Part shown: positions 54,504 through 64,000 of the stretch, piece by piece | Layout: every line of letters begins with the position of its first letter | Numbering within the stretch: the stretch's first letter is position 1 | Assembly (NCBI RefSeq): GCF_963576545.1 | Contig: NC_083642.1 | Coordinates: 3,286,188 to 3,350,187 of the forward strand | Reading direction: 5' to 3' | DNA length: 64,000 nt | Origin: Limanda limanda | Taxonomy: Eukaryota > Chordata > Actinopteri > Pleuronectiformes > Pleuronectidae | Position numbers and translations under genes: made by a program | The notes under the pieces: generated by a model | Database searches by the model: none | What the model saw: only the letters and a program-made list of their open reading frames with translations | Told to the model about the DNA's origin: nothing

Positions 54504-54692
54504 GCATTTGAACAGAGGCCGCCATGTTGTCCTGTGGGAGACGAGCAGCTTTGAGAAAACATTTCCTGCTTCCCTCTTTTTTAACACTGATCAGGTACAT
54601 GATTAAAACACAGGAAGTGGATAACGAGAGGAAAGTGAACTCTGGTTTTCAGAGACTGGGTTTAGTTCTTGACTCGATCCTCAGCTTCTCTC

Positions 54693-55769
54693 TTATGATC
54701 CCACGTCAGACTGGCTCGTGCTGACGTTACTCAGCTTGCGCTGCCCCCCCGGACCCCCGCCGGCGTTAGGACCCCCGGGCTGGTTTCCTGCTCCCACCTG
54801 CTCCACCTCTTTGGGTATGTGGCTCAGCACCGTGTTGATCAGGTTTTTGCGGAAGCTCTGGCTGAGGAAGTTGTAGAGGATGGGGTTGGCCACGCAGTGG
54901 AAGAGCGACAGGCACTGCACCAAGCTGAAGGAGAAGTAGAGGCCCTCTATGGCGTTGCAGTTGAAGATCCAGGGGTCGAGGTTGTCGATGACCATCAGGA
55001 GCACCACCAGGTGGTAGGGCAGCCAGCACATGACGAAGACCAGCGAGTACACGTGCACCAGCCACACGTCCCGCCGGCCTTGAACCTCCGGAGCCGCTCG
55101 CACCGCCCGGGCGATCAGCACGTTGCAGGTGATGATGACGGCCGCCGGGCCGATGAACTGGAAGAGCAAGCAGACGACCGGCACGAAAACAAACCACTCG
55201 TCGTAGTTGTGCTCGGGCATCATGTAGCAGCCGGGCTCGTCCCACTCCAGAAGGTCCACGTGGACGTTCTCAAACAGGGCCAGGACAAAAGAGAAGAGCC
55301 ACAGGCCTCCGCAGAGCAGCCAGCGCCGCCGGCCCACCACAGGGAAGAGCGCCGGGGCCGAGGGCCGGGTCAGGGACAGGTAGCGCTCCAAGGTCATGCA
55401 GGCCAGGAAGAGGGAGCTGCTGTAGAAGTTGACCACGAAGATGAGGTTGGTGACCTTGCAGAGGAAGCGACCCCAGAGCCAAACCTTGTCCATGGTCACC
55501 TCCATGAGGAAGAAGGGCAGGATCCCAATCACCATCAGGTCCGACAGGCTCACGTTGATGACGCAGAAGAGAACCCCGTTGGCCGAGTGGCGCCTGCTCC
55601 AGTTCACCCACAAGACCAGAACATTCTCCAGCAGGCCCACCATGAAGATGAGGAGGTAGAGCAGGAAGAGGGCGATGCGCCGGTAGTCCCCGTCCAGCTC
55701 GATGGTGCAGTCGTACACGAACCATGGCGTGCCATTAATGTAGCCGGAGTGGTTGTGCTCGTTGGTCAT
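54693..55769 (-). CDS. gpr182: GPR182 receptor, copy A
   Basis: Single coding exon, 358 aa, seven-helix class A receptor. N-linked sites are at Asn6 (NHS) and Asn12 (NGT). The TM1 segment LLYLLIFMVGLLENVLVLWV, the TM6 motif FVMCWLPYH and NPILYNFLS in TM7 match GPR182 best; the DRY site reads ERY. A cysteine pair for the extracellular bridge is present (FLCKV before TM3, PGCYM in loop 2). In mammals GPR182 is an endothelial atypical receptor that binds and clears chemokines without G-protein signalling; that role is assumed here. A splice acceptor (TCTCGTTCAG) lies four bases before the ATG, so a non-coding 5' exon is expected upstream. The alternative ackr3 fits less well in TM1 and in gene context (zbtb39 next door). 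Confidence 0.92.
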   Translation of the reverse strand: MTNEHNHSGYINGTPWFVYDCTIELDGDYRRIALFLLYLLIFMVGLLENVLVLWVNWSRRHSANGVLFCVINVSLSDLMVIGILPFFLMEVTMDKVWLWGRFLCKVTNLIFVVNFYSSSLFLACMTLERYLSLTRPSAPALFPVVGRRRWLLCGGLWLFSFVLALFENVHVDLLEWDEPGCYMMPEHNYDEWFVFVPVVCLLFQFIGPAAVIITCNVLIARAVRAAPEVQGRRDVWLVHVYSLVFVMCWLPYHLVVLLMVIDNLDPWIFNCNAIEGLYFSFSLVQCLSLFHCVANPILYNFLSQSFRKNLINTVLSHIPKEVEQVGAGNQPGGPNAGGGPGGQRKLSNVSTSQSDVGS

Positions 55770-55865
55770 GATCCTGAACGAGAAGCAAGAAAAGAGGGAA
55801 AGTGGTTAGATTTTTCTTTGTGGGTTAATCTGATTATGTTTTCAGACGTTGCATAACAGAAACAC

Positions 55866-55929
55866 AGGAGGAGGAGGAGGAGGAGGAGGAGGAGGAGGAG
55901 GAGGAGGAGGAGGAGGAGGAGGAGGAGGC
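55866..55929. repeat. (GGA)n microsatellite, copy A
   Basis: About 21 GGA units in the presumed gpr182 intron. The copy B counterpart (63557-63633) is several units longer. Confidence 0.95.
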
Positions 55930-56240
55930 AGACCTGCTCGGCTGAACTGTCACAGAGGTAAAATAACTAAAACCACAACAGGTTATTAAAAGTTATTTCA
56001 CAATCTACAGCAAACGTTTCACAAAGTAAAGCTGCTTGTTTGTATTGTTGTGTTTCTCTCGTCCTGTGTCGATGACTCTTCAGATTTGTTCCTCGTCTTT
56101 AGAGAGTCGTCCTCAAACTCTTCTACGATCTACTGTCACTTTTCATTGTTTGTCTACGGTGCAGAGGGAAGTTAGAAAAGCGGTGAACTGGTGTTTTTCA
56201 TACACACTTCACACGTTGACTATTTCAGAGTCTTCTGACC

Positions 56241-57245
56241 CAGTGGCGTCACTAGGCTGTTTTATTCGGGGCTAAAGCCCCGGATCTAATTTGATTAGCC
56301 CCGAATCTAATTTTTTGGTAAAAAAAAAAAAAAAAAAAAAAATCGACTTTCCGATGGTCCTTGAACGCCCCTCATTTACCGCACGAGAACAGAGCAACAA
56401 GTGCGTCAGTACACTTCAGCAGCCAGTCTCTCACTGTTTACAACAGGTAAGTAGTGAGCACAAGCCCTAGATTTCACAATGTCTTTATTATATGTCAGTA
56501 ATTAAAATGTCTGTAAACGTTTTGAAAACCTTACTTATGGTAAATGTATATAATGTTATAATTGAATGCAAATGTATATCATGTACTTTGTCTGCAGCTA
56601 GAATGCTCTAGCTAGCTAACGTTAATGACTAGTAGTGTGATGGACGAGATACCCACTTGTGCTCAAAGGACAAAGGTCCAAAGAAAGGAGCAAGAAACAG
56701 TGAAACGAGTGAAAATAAAAAGTTCACTACAAACAAGAAATGAACAAAGAAAGACAATACATGTAGAGTAACAGTTAATAAAACACAGACAAATGTACAA
56801 GTATACACAATATGGAAAGTGTAAAGTAAAGACAGATATACTGTAGAAGAAAAGAAATGAACAAAGACAAACGCATGACTACAGAAAGATAAGATGTTTA
56901 AAAGGCTCTTGCCTTTTAAACATCTTATCTTTCTGCATTTCTGCATTGTATACTTTTTCAGACATTGTTTACTATTGTGAAACTAATACAAATATGTGAA
57001 GAATACATATATGACTATGTGACTCATTTATTATCGAAATGTTTAATGTTGGTGCTTATGAATGAGGCACTTTTTTGTTAAGACAAAGGGAAGTTTGTGA
57101 AAATCTATATTTTTACCATTGGTATTAATAAACTGCAGACATTGTTTATTTTGTTATTTGTTATTATTTTCAAAAATTGCATGCGCAGTTACGTTTTGGC
57201 CCTGGGCTAAGCCCCGGATCTTTCAGAAACCTAGAAACGCCCCTG
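56241..57245. mobile_element. hAT-type element, 1005 bp
   Basis: Ends CAGTGGCGTCACTAGG and, on the other strand, CAGGGGCGTTTCTAGG. Flanked by an exact 8-bp duplication TTCTGACC (56233-56240 and 57246-57253). There is no transposase. It also contains near-terminal GGGGCTAAAGCCCCGG and a perfect 25-bp hairpin at 56882-56935. The same insertion begins at 63947 in copy B, with the same target site. Confidence 0.9.
56882..56935. other. Perfect 25-bp hairpin with 4-base loop
   Basis: The arm CAGAAAGATAAGATGTTTAA (plus AAGGC) at 56882-56906 is exactly complementary to 56911-56935, with loop TCTT. It lies inside the hAT element. Confidence 0.85.
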
Positions 57246-57253
57246 TTCTGACC

Positions 57254-58647
57254 CAAGTTCACAACAAAATATTACAAAATAAAAGACCCATAATTCAGTC
57301 AGATCCAAAGCACTGCAGCTACAGAACTAACTTTAGTGCTTTTACTTCGTTGACCAATTGCCAAACAGGAAATTATTCTATGAATGTCGCCGCTCACTCC
57401 GATGTGATGAAATAAAAACAGTCAAATAATCCAAAGGACCGAGTGGAATCTCCTCTCATGTGGTGGAGCTCCCGAGGATCTGCCAGCAGACGCACTTCCC
57501 TTTTGTTCCCGGGTTAAAGGTAGAAACAGATTCCAGAACCTTGAGAAGTAAAGAATTTGGATTTAACTGTACCTCGTTGTCGTGGCGATGAGCGTCCTGA
57601 AAGATGAAGAGGAGCAGGTTCTGCCCGAGGCCTCTTCGTCGTCTGGAGGGTTTTTAGTGTTTGAAGCTTGTGGACGAAAGAGGACTCGTCTGAAGCTCTG
57701 ATGTAGACGACTATCTGAGCATCAAGCAGCCTGGAGCTTCTACCCTCCCATTTCTCAGAGACACACCAAAACACACACACACACACACACTCACACACAC
57801 ACATCCAACAGGACATCCTCAGTCAGTAGTGGGGGAGTGGACTAGAGTCCAGTGACGTCCACTCAGCTCAAAACACTTCATTTGGAAAGAATAGTGTGAT
57901 GGATATTTTACTTGTGAATCATTTAGAATGTCTGAATTATCTCAGGAGTTCAAAAACTGGAGTAATTCCTTTACTGGCTTCAGTTTGTAATGGATGATGC
58001 TGTTGGGGGGGGGGGGGGGTCTGTAGTCGGGTTAAGGAGTTAATAACTACAAGCTCAGCAGTTTTTATTAAGCCAACGTCATGTTTGCCTTGAGCCCAAA
58101 GTGTCTTAGGGATTTCCTGTAGGGCAGAGATTTATCTATTTGAGATAAAAAGTGATGAGTCGACGTCATTAAAGGCCCCAGATGAACAGTTCCCTGCATG
58201 TAACAGAAAATACACTTTTTATATGCATGCAATTTGGGGGGGGGGGTACAGTATGGACGTATCCTTAGTATTTGTCCAATCAGTGACATTTTTAAAATTT
58301 ATGCAAAGAGACATTGGTCTTTCCTTCTAGTTTCTCACCTTCAGCCAGTGACATGTGAGCTGGAGTCTGAGAGCTGACACGTTTCAGATTGTGTCTCTGA
58401 TCAGATGATAAACAAACACACGGATCTGTGTCGCAGCATCAGTGTCACAGGTTCGTCCTTTCTGCCTTCGTCTCTCAACCCTTGCTTTTCACATGTGATA
58501 TCAGGACCCATATGAACATGTGATGTCCACTGCAGTGTCCTCTCACATGTCCTGTGTCTGTGTGTGTCAGTGACATTTGGTGTGTCACCTTCCTGTGTGT
58601 GTGGTTGGTGTGTGTGTGTGATACTGTGTGAGTTCCCAGCGCTCCCT
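57254..58647. other. gpr182 copy A upstream region
   Basis: A minus-strand donor-like site (AACGAG then GTACAG at about 57572) could end a non-coding gpr182 first exon somewhere in 57573-57830. This is a guess from splice signals. The rest has a short CA run (about 57772-57800) and a G homopolymer near 58005, with no recognisable gene. Confidence 0.35.
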
Positions 58648-59233
58648 TGTCGTGGCAATTTCCACAATAATCCCACTACCAACGAGGAAACGAGACTCAA
58701 AACTCTCTTACAGTATTGTCACACTTTAATGCTCAGAGCATGGTGCACACCACAGGGTTTAGTTGTAGTAATGCACACCAGATAGAAGACATTTCAGTTC
58801 TTTATACATTCGGCTAACCCCTCCCACTCTGGAGGGGACTGTTACAGGACAGGTTGAGATCCTTTAATCACATCAAAACAACAATGCCTAGTCTAGCAAT
58901 CAGAGCAATGCATTCAGTAGTAAGGGGCTGTGTCTAGAGGAAATCAGGTTACAGAGTGTATGTTAATCAGGCCAATAAACATTCAGTTTCTGTAGGAAGG
59001 GCAGGATCAAAGAAAGGAAGCAGACTAAATGAATTAACATTCAGTTTCTACAGGAAAGGCATAATCAAAGAGAGGAAGCAGACTAATACATTTGGTGGCT
59101 ACAGTGGAAATTAAGGTTACAGTGGCTATGTTAATCAGGTCAATACACATTCAAATAGTACAGGATGCAGCATGATAAAGGTTACATCGTCATTCAATCA
59201 AGATCAAACAGACGGGAAATACATGCCATTACA
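58648..59233. mobile_element. Solo LTR, 586 bp
   Basis: It begins TGTCGTGGCA and ends TGCCATTACA, imperfect inverted ends with TG...CA borders. A 4-bp target duplication CCCT lies on both sides (58644-58647 and 59234-59237). Inside is a roughly 62-bp imperfect tandem duplication (AACATTCAGTTTCT and GAGGAAGCAGACTAA-type strings). No internal retroviral genes are in the window. Confidence 0.75.
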
Positions 59234-59554
59234 CCCTCCTGCCCCTCAGGTGGATGTCGGCTGATCTGCGGCTCACAGGAGGTCTGCTGCTGTTGTCTGC
59301 GGTTCTTGTGTCTTCACACATTTGTTTTTTGTATGATTTTTACCATCAACCTGTGAGGGCCTGCAGATGGAAACTAGCCTGTGTGGCTGAATGTAGAGTG
59401 TAAAACTTCAATGCATCGACAATAACAGAACCAGACCAGAGATACAGTTTAAAGAAACTCCCTGAGGTCAATCTGAAGAAGGTCAAGAGGCCACTGTGAC
59501 CTTTGACCTCACAAATCAGCTGTAATGTTATTGAGACAAGTAGAGAGCGAGCGT
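59234..59554. other. Short intergenic stretch
   Basis: Nothing recognised between the solo LTR and the left edge of copy B. Confidence 0.5.
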
Positions 59555-59779
59555 TTATAAAGGTTAATCTCATCTTATATTAAATACATTGAGGTAGGTT
59601 TTCATTGAGTTAATATTTATTTAAGAAAATAATTTAGTTTGTCTCCGTGTGTTGTAGTTCTTTCTCAGTATCAACAGGTTGTAATAAAACTACAAACATC
59701 AGTTGCAGTGAAGTGTAAGTACTTCTGTAACTCTCATATTCCCTCGTACCTGTCGTACTTCACAAAGATCTTAAAAAAC

Positions 59780-60201
59780 TGTTGTGCAATAATGGTTAGG
59801 AGTGATACCATAACCTGGTGTGCCTTTAGGCGTTTAATAAATTTGGTTATCAAAATAAAATATAAAACATTAATATTTAAAATATTAATATTAAATCATA
59901 ACTTTAGTTTGTTTAAGTTCTCTCGGGGCACCACCCTTAACAGAAGGGAAAAGATAGCCAATTTATTGATTAAGATCAGTCTCATTTAGATCTAGTTCAA
60001 TTAGAATTCTCAATATTTACTATTAAAGATTATATAATGAATAGTGAATGTTTATAGAATTCTTGACAGTGTATAGGTTGGCAAAATTCACTTATGCAAC
60101 ATTAATGAAGGAACATTTTTAAAAGAAAACATTTATTATGAACATAATAAAGTATCAAAACACAAATTACTAACAAGATGTGCTAACTAACAAAGATGTG
60201 T

Positions 60202-60240
<39 letters not shown>

Positions 60241-61152
60241 AGGGGCTCTCAAAATGGTGATTAACAAAGAGAGTCACACCTTCCTGTGGGCTTTAAGATG
60301 GCACCTAAGATAGCAGCCCCCCCTTTTCTTCTGGTCAGGGGACGAAGCTCAGTAGGTGTAGAGGTATGCAGTGTCTGTGAAAATGCTAATCAGATAATGG
60401 AGGAGAGTCTGCGTAGAGCGTTACTCACATTAACTTTCATTTAGCTTGTAACTACAATATCACCACATATATCAAACTTATAAACACCACACTGAATCAA
60501 ATAAACAGTCTTGCTTAGTCTAGCATCATTATTAAGCCCAGTATGTTACCAGGGAGAAAGTTGCTGTGCAGTTTGCCGTTCGTCCTCCCGGTTGAGTGAA
60601 GTCTTCTGGCTCGTGTGGTCTCTGCTTCCGCGGTTCTGTTGAGCTGTGCAGTTCAGTTTCTTATTGAATCTTAGTTCTTACCTGCAGGACATTGAGTCGC
60701 TGCGAGGAGGTTGGAAAAGGCTTGAGTTGCAAGCTCTTGTAGATTTGGATGCGAAGAGAAGATGCCAGGCAGGAGCAGCCAGGCCCCCGCTAGGTGATGC
60801 AGGAGAGGAGAGGATGGACAGCCTGCTGTCCTTGAAGAGTTGAGGAGAAGAAGAGCTGGAGCAGCCTTCCGCCCTCAGAGGGATTGGATAAAAGAGGAAG
60901 AATTGGGGGAGACCTTGGTCTTTTATAGGCCCAGTGACCCCCAGGTCATGTGACCAGAGTGACCAATTGGAGTGGACCCTGGTAGCTCTTGACACCTTTG
61001 TGTGAAGTTGCTGAAACGAAGGAATATGCAGCCTTCTGGGAGACTGAGTTCAGGAGGATTTCTCAAGACAAAGAAACATGTGCTTTCAGGCTTTGACTAC
61101 ACATACAGGCCGAAAAAGAGGCCTGTGGTTTGCACAAAAACATTGCCCAACA
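59780..61152. mobile_element. Solo LTR-like element, 1373 bp
   Basis: Begins TGTTGTGCAATAATGG and ends CATTGCCCAACA, giving inverted ends TGTTG/CAACA. The flanking 4-bp duplication is AAAC (59776-59779 and 61153-61156). Copy A has the uninterrupted target (CTTCAAACATCTT, near 54401). There is a short GT run inside. No coding was found; a solo LTR of a Gypsy- or ERV-like element is the best guess. Confidence 0.75.
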
Positions 61153-61186
61153 AAACCTTAAATTAAACCTGAACCTGCAGAAACCG

Positions 61187-62005
61187 GCGATTTTAGCCTG
61201 AAATCAATTTTGTATGCAACATGTCACGGTCACAAAAATAGAGGTATCTGATTATAATAAGCAGTAGGCCTATATAGACCAGTAAGATATACTATGGGCT
61301 GCATCATGTTGGTTCAATAACTCCGTACGGTCCCATTAGCATCGTTATTACTGCTGCTATCATGCCTGCGGGCTAGCGGAGCTAAGCTAACCAGCCAGGT
61401 ACAGAGACACCGATACCTGCTCATCACTACTAACACATAAATACGGGAAACTTACCAGAGAAACGGGAGCGCAGACGTCTTTAGCTTCTCTGTCTGGAGA
61501 ACAAGCAGAACTTCAAAACATATTATTCATCCGATGTGAGTGGAACCTCTCCACAGATTCGGGTGGTGTCCACTGACGGGGGTAGCCTGTTAGCCTGTTA
61601 GCCTGTTAGCCTGTTAGCTCAGGTGAAGCTGAGCAGGAAACAGGCTGACGCTGGAGTCGAGTTGCTTGGCAGATTTCGCTGGGCACATCTGAAAGTGCCC
61701 ACTGTCCCAATGTTAACTTTGGCCTGTGTGGTTCACGCTCATTGGTGTTTCCATGGCAACAAGTCTTACACCTACGCCGTCCAGAGACGGACGGCAAGAG
61801 GGAAGCGTTTCACAGAGAGAGCACACAGACAGAAACCCACACGAATCAAATTACTCCAAAACAAGACTATAATGCTTGGGAGTCAAGTTTATTCACACAC
61901 TCATACATGCTACTTTGCATATGGAAATAAAATAAAAAATATTTTGCCACAAAGTACAGATGTATCTAGCTAGCAGTGCCCCTAATATAGAAACGCCACT
62001 GCCTG
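61187..62005 (-). mobile_element. Fragment of a hAT-like transposon 5' end
   Basis: This segment is absent from copy A. Its right edge reads, on the minus strand, CAGTGGCGTTTCTATATTAG, a hAT-style terminus. Inwards there is a CG-rich leader with a consensus donor (TCTCTG then GTAAGT) near 61460 on the minus strand, as if it held the promoter and first exon of an autonomous element. The other terminus and a target duplication are missing, so it is probably truncated. A 10-bp TTAGCCTGTT repeat lies near 61590-61615. Confidence 0.5.
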
Positions 62006-62060
62006 AAGATGCTGCTCATCATTTCCAGCTCAGATGGAAACAAACAGTGTTGAAGGGAGT

Positions 62061-62066
62061 TTTATT
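62061..62066 (-). terminator. gpr182 copy B poly(A) signal
   Basis: AATAAA on the minus strand in the same context as copy A, but about 320 bases after the stop because of the extra 107 bases. Confidence 0.6.
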
Positions 62067-62383
62067 GCATTTGAACAGAACTTAAAGACAACAACAGCAC
62101 GACAATCAATGCTTTAATTTATCCGTCGTGTGACACTGGTCTGTTCGTCGGGTGTTTACACACACATTCCTGCTGCCGCCATATTTCAGAGGCCGCCATG
62201 TTTTCCTGTGGGAGATGAGCAGCTTTGAGAAGAAAACAAAAAGACATCAAACATTTCCTGCTTCCATCTTTTTAACACTGATCAGGTACATGATTAAAAC
62301 ACAGGAAGTGGATAACGAGAGGAAAGTGAACTCTGGTTTTCAGAGACTGAGTTTAGTTCTTGACTCGATCCTCAGCTTCTCTC

Positions 62384-63460
62384 TTATGATCCCACGTCAG
62401 ACTGGCTCGTGCTGACGTTACTCAGCTTGCGCTGCCCCCCCGGACCCCCGCCGGCGTTAGGACCCCCGGGCTGGTTTCCTGCTCCCACCTGCTCCACCTC
62501 TTTGGGTATGTGGCTCAACACCGTGTTGATCAGGTTTTTGCGGAAGCTCTGGCTGAGGAAGTTGTAGAGGATGGGGTTGGCCACGCAGTGGAAGAGCGAC
62601 AGGCACTGCACCAAGCTGAAGGAGAAGTAGAGGCCCTCTATGGCGTTGCAGTTGAAGATCCAGGGGTCGAGGTTGTCGATGACCATCAGGAGCACCACCA
62701 GGTGGTAGGGCAGCCAGCACATGACGAAGACCAGCGAGTACACGTGCACCAGCCACACGTCCCGCCGGCCTTGAACCTCCGGAGCCGCTCGCACCGCCCG
62801 GGCGATCAGCACGTTGCAGGTGATGATGACGGCCGCCGGGCCGATGAACTGGAAGAGCAAGCAGACGACCGGCACGAAAACAAACCACTCGTCGTAGTTG
62901 TGCTCGGGCATCATGTAGCAGCCGGGCTCGTCCCACTCCAGAAGGTCCACATGGACGTTCTCAAACAGGGCCAGGACAAAAGAGAAGAGCCACAGGCCTC
63001 CGCAGAGCAGCCAGCGCCGCCGGCCCACCACAGGGAAGAGCGCCGGGGCCGAGGGCCGGGTCAGGGACAGGTAGCGCTCCAAGGTCATGCAGGCCAGGAA
63101 GAGGGAGCTGCTGTAGAAGTTGACCACGAAGATGAGGTTGGTGACCTTGCAGAGGAAGCGGCCCCACAGCCAAACCTTGTCCATGGTCACCTCCATGAGG
63201 AAGAAGGGCAGGATCCCAATCACCATCAGGTCCGACAGGCTCACGTTGATGACGCAGAAGAGAACCCCGTTGGCCGAGTGGCGCCTGCTCCAGTTCACCC
63301 ACAAGACCAGAACGTTCTCCAGCAGGCCCACCATGAAGATGAGGAGGTAGAGCAGGAAGAGGGCGATGCGCCGGTAGTCCCCGTCCAGCTCGATGGTGCA
63401 GTCGTACACGAACCATGGCGTGCCGTTAATGTAGCCGGAGTGGTTGTGCTCGTTGGTCAT
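62384..63460 (-). CDS. gpr182: GPR182 receptor, copy B
   Basis: 358 aa, identical residue for residue to copy A as far as I can compare. About six nucleotide differences were seen across 1077 bases (for example in LWG, the N-terminal IN and the loop-2 H-V codons) and all are synonymous. The frame can be opened eight codons further upstream (MSCFSLQT), but a splice acceptor (TCGCTCCAG) lies three bases before the conserved MTNEHN start, so that start is used. Function, motifs and caveats are as for copy A. An intact ORF, poly(A) signal and splice acceptor argue that it is not a pseudogene. It may instead be an assembly duplicate of one gene. Confidence 0.88.
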   Translation of the reverse strand: MTNEHNHSGYINGTPWFVYDCTIELDGDYRRIALFLLYLLIFMVGLLENVLVLWVNWSRRHSANGVLFCVINVSLSDLMVIGILPFFLMEVTMDKVWLWGRFLCKVTNLIFVVNFYSSSLFLACMTLERYLSLTRPSAPALFPVVGRRRWLLCGGLWLFSFVLALFENVHVDLLEWDEPGCYMMPEHNYDEWFVFVPVVCLLFQFIGPAAVIITCNVLIARAVRAAPEVQGRRDVWLVHVYSLVFVMCWLPYHLVVLLMVIDNLDPWIFNCNAIEGLYFSFSLVQCLSLFHCVANPILYNFLSQSFRKNLINTVLSHIPKEVEQVGAGNQPGGPNAGGGPGGQRKLSNVSTSQSDVGS

Positions 63461-63556
63461 GGTCTGGAGCGAGAAGCAAGACAAGAGGGAAAGTGGTTAG
63501 ATTTTTCTTTGTGGGTTAATCTGATTATTTTTTCAGACGTTGCATAACAGAAACAC

Positions 63557-63633
63557 AGGAGGAGGAGGAGGAGGAGGAGGAGGAGGAGGAGGAGGAGGAG
63601 GAGGAGGAGGAGGAGGAGGAGGAGGAGGAGGAG
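63557..63633. repeat. (GGA)n microsatellite, copy B
   Basis: Longer allele or paralogue of the run at 55866-55929, in the presumed intron upstream of the gpr182 copy B coding exon. Confidence 0.95.
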
Positions 63634-63946
63634 GCAGACCTGCTCGGCTGAACTGTCACAGAGGTAAAATAACTAAAACCACAACAGGTTATTAAAAGTT
63701 CTTTCACAATCTACACCAAATGTTTCACAAAGTAAAGCTGCTTGTTTGTATTGTTGTGTTTCTCTGGTCCTGTGTCGATGATTCTTCAGATTTGTTCCTC
63801 GTCTTTAGAGAGTCGTCCTCAAACTCTTCTACGATCTACTGTCACTTTTCAGTGTTTGTCTACGGTGCAGAGGGAAGTTAGAAAAGCGGTGAACTGGTGT
63901 TTTTCATACACACTTCACATGTTGACTATTTCAGAGTCTTCTGACC

Positions 63947-64000
63947 CAGTGGCGTCACTAGGCTGTTTTATTCGGGGCTAAAGCCCCGGATCTAATTTGA
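63947..64000. mobile_element. hAT-type element, left end (copy B)
   Basis: Same start CAGTGGCGTCACTAGG and same preceding TTCTGACC (63939-63946) as the element at 56241. The rest lies outside the window. Confidence 0.85.

Larger units (their letters stand above)
54176..56294. repeat. Local duplication, copy A (part seen)
   Basis: It aligns with 59555-64000. The left homology edge is at GTTAATCTCAT. The copies share the gpr182 coding exon, its flanks, a GGA run and the left end of a hAT element, and differ by three insertions present only in copy B. The copy probably continues to about 59554, but the partner is cut off by the window end. Confidence 0.85.
59555..64000. repeat. Local duplication, copy B (runs off window)
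   Basis: Partner of 54176-56294. Relative to A it has an LTR-like element (59780-61152), an extra segment (about 61187-62005) and about 107 extra bases near 62085-62190. Once these are removed the lengths agree to within about 25 bases. Outer left flanks are clearly diverged (roughly 10-15 percent by eye), whereas the coding exon has about six differences. Confidence 0.85.

Noticed and set aside
54693..55769. ackr3 (CXCR7) as identity of the receptor
   Set aside because: TM1 and TM6 sequence and the zbtb39 neighbour fit GPR182 better, although the families are related.
54819..55856. Plus-strand frame of 345 aa opposite gpr182 (also 62510-63547)
   Set aside because: Antisense shadow of the GC-rich receptor exon; His/Glu-rich with no known domain.

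Overview
The window looks like nuclear DNA of a ray-finned fish, probably a percomorph teleost. The reasons are vertebrate genes with GT-AG introns, teleost-style dispersed repeats, many long CA/GA/GATA microsatellites and several hAT- and piggyBac-type short elements. There is no prokaryotic or viral gene set. Species cannot be named from the sequence.

Five protein-coding genes can be supported. From left to right: (1) about 1-5.4 kb has no recognisable gene. (2) tspan31 (minus, CDS 7119-11487, six coding exons, 212 aa) encodes a four-pass tetraspanin. (3) agap2 (plus, CDS 13525-42083) is head-to-head with tspan31 and encodes the GTPase-like/PH/ArfGAP/ankyrin protein known as PIKE or centaurin-gamma-1. 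It has at least two alternative first coding exons, one PIKE-A-like (859 aa product) and one PIKE-L-like (1165 aa product). All splice phases close without a frame error. Its introns carry a 76-unit 31-bp minisatellite, a roughly 126-unit 16-bp minisatellite, a ~1-kb GATA/CTAT array and a pair of nested hAT-like fold-back elements. (4) zbtb39 (plus, CDS 46539-52653, three coding exons, 830 aa) is a BTB plus C2H2 zinc-finger protein. It is preceded by a probable non-coding exon, and its introns hold purine-rich 20-bp minisatellites and an LTR-like element with a piggyBac-like MITE nested in it. (5) Two copies of gpr182 (minus, 54693-55769 and 62384-63460) encode the same 358-aa receptor and lie in a local duplication that runs off the right edge.

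By recalled human gene order, TSPAN31 and AGAP2 are neighbours and GPR182 and ZBTB39 are neighbours, all on human 12q13-q14. The window therefore looks like a compacted, rearranged part of that block. The genes are not an operon and share no single pathway: tspan31 is a membrane organiser, agap2 acts in Arf and PI3K/Akt signalling, zbtb39 is a nuclear DNA-binding protein and gpr182 is an endothelial-type atypical chemokine receptor.

The most interesting points are the gpr182 duplication (identical proteins but clearly diverged outer flanks, suggesting gene conversion or a haplotype artefact), the minisatellite that starts five bases after an agap2 exon, the choice of agap2 first exons including a possible third, and mobile elements with exact target-site duplications. 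I found no convincing wholly new gene system. The long repeat-encoded open frames are not genes.
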